Shown in pieces: positions 6,778-8,771 of a stretch of 8,771 nt of DNA. How positions within the stretch are numbered: position 1 is the stretch's first letter; every line of letters starts with the position of its first letter. The notes beneath the pieces were generated by a model, which had not been told where the DNA came from, ran no database searches, and was given only the letters and a program-made list of their open reading frames with translations. The DNA is taken from the NCBI GenBank assembly GCA_030632405.1, contig DAOVUU010000072.1, forward strand, positions 1 through 8,771, in the 5' to 3' direction. This DNA is from Desulfobulbaceae bacterium. GTDB taxonomy: Bacteria > Desulfobacterota > Desulfobulbia > Desulfobulbales > Desulfocapsaceae. Both the position numbers and the translations under genes were made by a program.

Positions 6778-8421
6778 GTGAAAATAGGTCTTGTGCAACT
6801 CAATCCCGTTATTGGTGATTTTGAGAAAAACTGTGCCAAAATAGTTGAATGGTCAAGGCGGGCGAAAGATAAAGGCTGCTCGCTGGCCATATTTCCAGAA
6901 TTAGCCGTCTCCGGGTATCCTCCCCTGGATTTGCTGGAAAGAAACGCTTTTCTTGATGCCAGTGACCGGGCTTTAACGAATCTCATCCTGAATCTGCCTG
7001 AACTTGATGTGATGGTTGGCTGCATTGAACGTCGAGACAATGATAGAGGAAAACCACTCTACAATTCTGCTGTTGTCATTCGTGGGAAAAAGATCGTTTT
7101 CAGAGCCCGCAAACAATTGTTACCATCCTACGATGTTTTCGATGAAACCAGGTATTTTGAGCCGGGTCCGTCTTCTGAAATGTATGAACTGCAGGGTCAT
7201 CGTTTTTGTGTGACTGTCTGCGAAGACGTCTGGCATCATGAGGTTAGAGATCACGAAATTAAGCCTGTAGCTGACTTTTTTGTGGCCGCTGAAGAAAAAG
7301 GTGTGTCTGTCGATGCTGTAATCAATATTTCCGCCTCTCCCTTTCAGCGGGATAAGGAGGAGGTAAGAAGAAATATTTTCAGAGAAATATGTAAAAATCA
7401 TAATATCCCGCTTCTCTACAGCAATCAGGTTGGAGGACAAGATTCCCTCCTCTTTGACGGGTGCAGTCTTGTGATGAACAGTTCTGGTGAAATTATTGCG
7501 CAGGCGGAGGGATTCAAAGAGGACCTGATCACCATTGATGACCTGTATCAGTCTGGACTTAATAGATCATCACCCCGACAACCAGAAGCCGATGTATATG
7601 ATGCCCTGGTGATGGGGGTAAGAGATTATGCAACCAAATGCGGCTTTTCTTCCGCAGTACTCGGCCTGTCTGGAGGTATTGATTCAGCCGTAACAGCCGC
7701 CATAGCGGTTGATGCCCTTGGCCCAAAAAATGTTCTGGGGGTAGCACTGCCTTCACCATACAGCTCTTCCGACTCTTTTGAGGATGCAGAAAATCTGGCG
7801 ACCAATTTAGACTGTAATTTTGAAGTGATCCCCATAGCCGGGCTTTTTAGTGCATTTAGAGAAAGTCTCTCACCTTTTTTTAAAAAAACCAGGGAAGATC
7901 TTACGGAACAGAATATTCAGGCACGGATACGGGGGAATCTGCTGATGGCCCTCTCAAATAAATTCAATCACCTTCTTCTCGCGACCGGGAACAAGAGTGA
8001 GATGGCCGTCGGATACTGTACTCTCTATGGAGACATGAGCGGGGGACTTGCCGCGATTTCAGATGTGCCCAAACAGCTTGTTTATCAGCTTGCCAGGTAT
8101 ATTAATCGGGACGGGGTGGTGATCCCCCTGCGGACCATAACCAAGGCTCCAACTGCCGAGCTTAAGCCGGATCAGTGTGACCAGGACGATCTACCCCCTT
8201 ATGAAATTCTGGACAGCATACTGGAGTTACATCTGGAAGGCGGAGAAGGAGTCGGGGAGATTGTTAATCGAGGATTTGAAGAAACTCTGGTTCGGGATAT
8301 TCTTCGCCGGGTCCGCCTTAATGAATACAAACGTAAACAGGCCCCCATGGGGTTGAAAGTGACGACCAAGGCCTTCGGCTGTGGTCGTCGCTTTCCGAAT
8401 GTTCAAAACTTTCAGCAATAG
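6778..8421 (+). CDS. nadE: Glutamine-dependent NAD+ synthetase
   Basis: This cytoplasmic enzyme makes NAD+ from deamido-NAD+ with ATP and ammonia taken from glutamine, the last step of NAD biosynthesis. The 547 residues form two domains. The N-terminal nitrilase-type glutaminase (1-~260) has an intact triad: Glu41 in IFPELAVSGYPP, Lys112 in ARKQLLPSYDVFDE and Cys148 in VCEDVWH. The C-terminal N-type ATP pyrophosphatase synthetase (~270-547) carries SGGIDS (298-303), ATGNKSEMAVGYCTLYGD and the tail KVTTKAFGCGRRFP. The glutaminase domain makes it the glutamine-using form, not the short ammonia-only NadE. The GTG start at 6778 is supported by GGAG at 6769-6772 with a five-base spacer. The 55-base gap after mltG shows no clear promoter, so cotranscription is likely, and a cytochrome gene starts nine bases past the TAG stop. 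Confidence 0.97.
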   Translation: MKIGLVQLNPVIGDFEKNCAKIVEWSRRAKDKGCSLAIFPELAVSGYPPLDLLERNAFLDASDRALTNLILNLPELDVMVGCIERRDNDRGKPLYNSAVVIRGKKIVFRARKQLLPSYDVFDETRYFEPGPSSEMYELQGHRFCVTVCEDVWHHEVRDHEIKPVADFFVAAEEKGVSVDAVINISASPFQRDKEEVRRNIFREICKNHNIPLLYSNQVGGQDSLLFDGCSLVMNSSGEIIAQAEGFKEDLITIDDLYQSGLNRSSPRQPEADVYDALVMGVRDYATKCGFSSAVLGLSGGIDSAVTAAIAVDALGPKNVLGVALPSPYSSSDSFEDAENLATNLDCNFEVIPIAGLFSAFRESLSPFFKKTREDLTEQNIQARIRGNLLMALSNKFNHLLLATGNKSEMAVGYCTLYGDMSGGLAAISDVPKQLVYQLARYINRDGVVIPLRTITKAPTAELKPDQCDQDDLPPYEILDSILELHLEGGEGVGEIVNRGFEETLVRDILRRVRLNEYKRKQAPMGLKVTTKAFGCGRRFPNVQNFQQ

Positions 8422-8430
8422 AATCGATCG

Positions 8431-8771
8431 ATGCCTATCGAAAACACTAAAAACAATCGCAGGCAATTGATGTGGAGGGTTGCGCTTTCTGTTCTTCTCC
8501 TTTCAGGTTTCGGCTGGTTGATTTTTTCTGAAACCCAGTTAAAGAGACCGGAAAAACTCGCTGTCACTGCTGCCGGTAATATTGATATGTGTCTGAGTTG
8601 TCACAAGGATGAAAAACTTGATCCGGCTCACGATTCAACAGTGATTGGATGTTCTGTATGTCATCTGGGTAATCCTCTGTCTATAACGGAAGAAGAAGCG
8701 CATAGTGGAATGGTGCTGAATCCCGGCGATCTGCGCCATGTTGAAAAAACCTGCTCGGTAGAGGGATGTCA
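8431..8771 (+). CDS. Multiheme c-type cytochrome, N-terminal part (runs off window)
   Basis: The open frame runs from ATG 8431 to the window end, giving 113 complete codons. After a short basic stretch (KNNRRQ) comes one hydrophobic segment (about 14-33, MWRVALSVLLLSGFGWLIF), either a signal peptide or an uncleaved anchor exporting the rest to the periplasm. Haem motifs follow: CLSCH (54-58), CSVCH (74-78) and a last C-S-V-E-G-C (108-113) whose next codon begins CA. If that codon is CAC or CAT, it completes a CX4CH site as found in some cytochromes c3. The context HSGMVLNPGDLRHVEKTC resembles multiheme cytochromes of sulfate- and metal-reducing bacteria, so an electron-transfer role is likely. 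The exact family and haem number are unknown. The start is uncertain: ATG 8431 has no ribosome site, while in-frame ATG 8470 (residue 14) has a weak AGG upstream. It probably shares the nadE transcript. Confidence 0.85.
   Translation, partial: MPIENTKNNRRQLMWRVALSVLLLSGFGWLIFSETQLKRPEKLAVTAAGNIDMCLSCHKDEKLDPAHDSTVIGCSVCHLGNPLSITEEEAHSGMVLNPGDLRHVEKTCSVEGC

Overview
The window looks like a chromosomal segment of a free-living, probably anaerobic Gram-negative bacterium. The best guess is a sulfate reducer or relative in the Desulfobacterota, possibly of Desulfobulbales type. This is an inference from the mix of a non-pyrrolysine MttB-family methyltransferase, a multiheme c-type cytochrome, and deltaproteobacterial-looking Lon, MltG and NadE proteins. 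No rRNA, tRNA, CRISPR array, integrase or transposase gene was seen.

Left part (1-2760, minus strand). The window opens with a 5'-truncated remnant of a catalase: only about the last 60 residues survive. Its broken edge abuts a short intergenic repeat. Next come a complete MttB-superfamily methyltransferase gene (359-1765) and a gene for a stand-alone left-handed beta-helix protein (1959-2759). The latter keeps the acetyltransferase active-site pattern of GlmU but has no nucleotidyltransferase domain. The 193-base gap between these two genes holds a large imperfect inverted repeat of MITE/REP type and a second hairpin just past the beta-helix gene. This is the accessory-looking half of the window.

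Divergent gap (2760-3020). It carries one plausible promoter for the leftward beta-helix gene and a good sigma70-type promoter for the rightward lon gene.

Right part (3021-8771, plus strand). lon encodes the ATP-dependent protease and is followed by a 189-base gap with strongly structured palindromic DNA. Then come mltG (endolytic transglycosylase), nadE (glutamine-dependent NAD+ synthetase) and the start of a membrane-anchored multiheme cytochrome c that runs off the window. The mltG-nadE gap is 55 bases and the nadE-cytochrome gap is 9 bases, so these three may be one transcript.

The most unexpected signal is a near-perfect intrinsic-terminator hairpin with a nine-T tail inside the mltG reading frame, in the codons for its membrane segment. 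It suggests possible premature termination or attenuation of the mltG-nadE-cytochrome transcript. I did not find a clearly new multi-gene system. The other points worth a look are the repeat-bounded catalase scar, the MttB homologue with no corrinoid partner beside it, and the GlmU-like acyltransferase lacking its usual partner domain.
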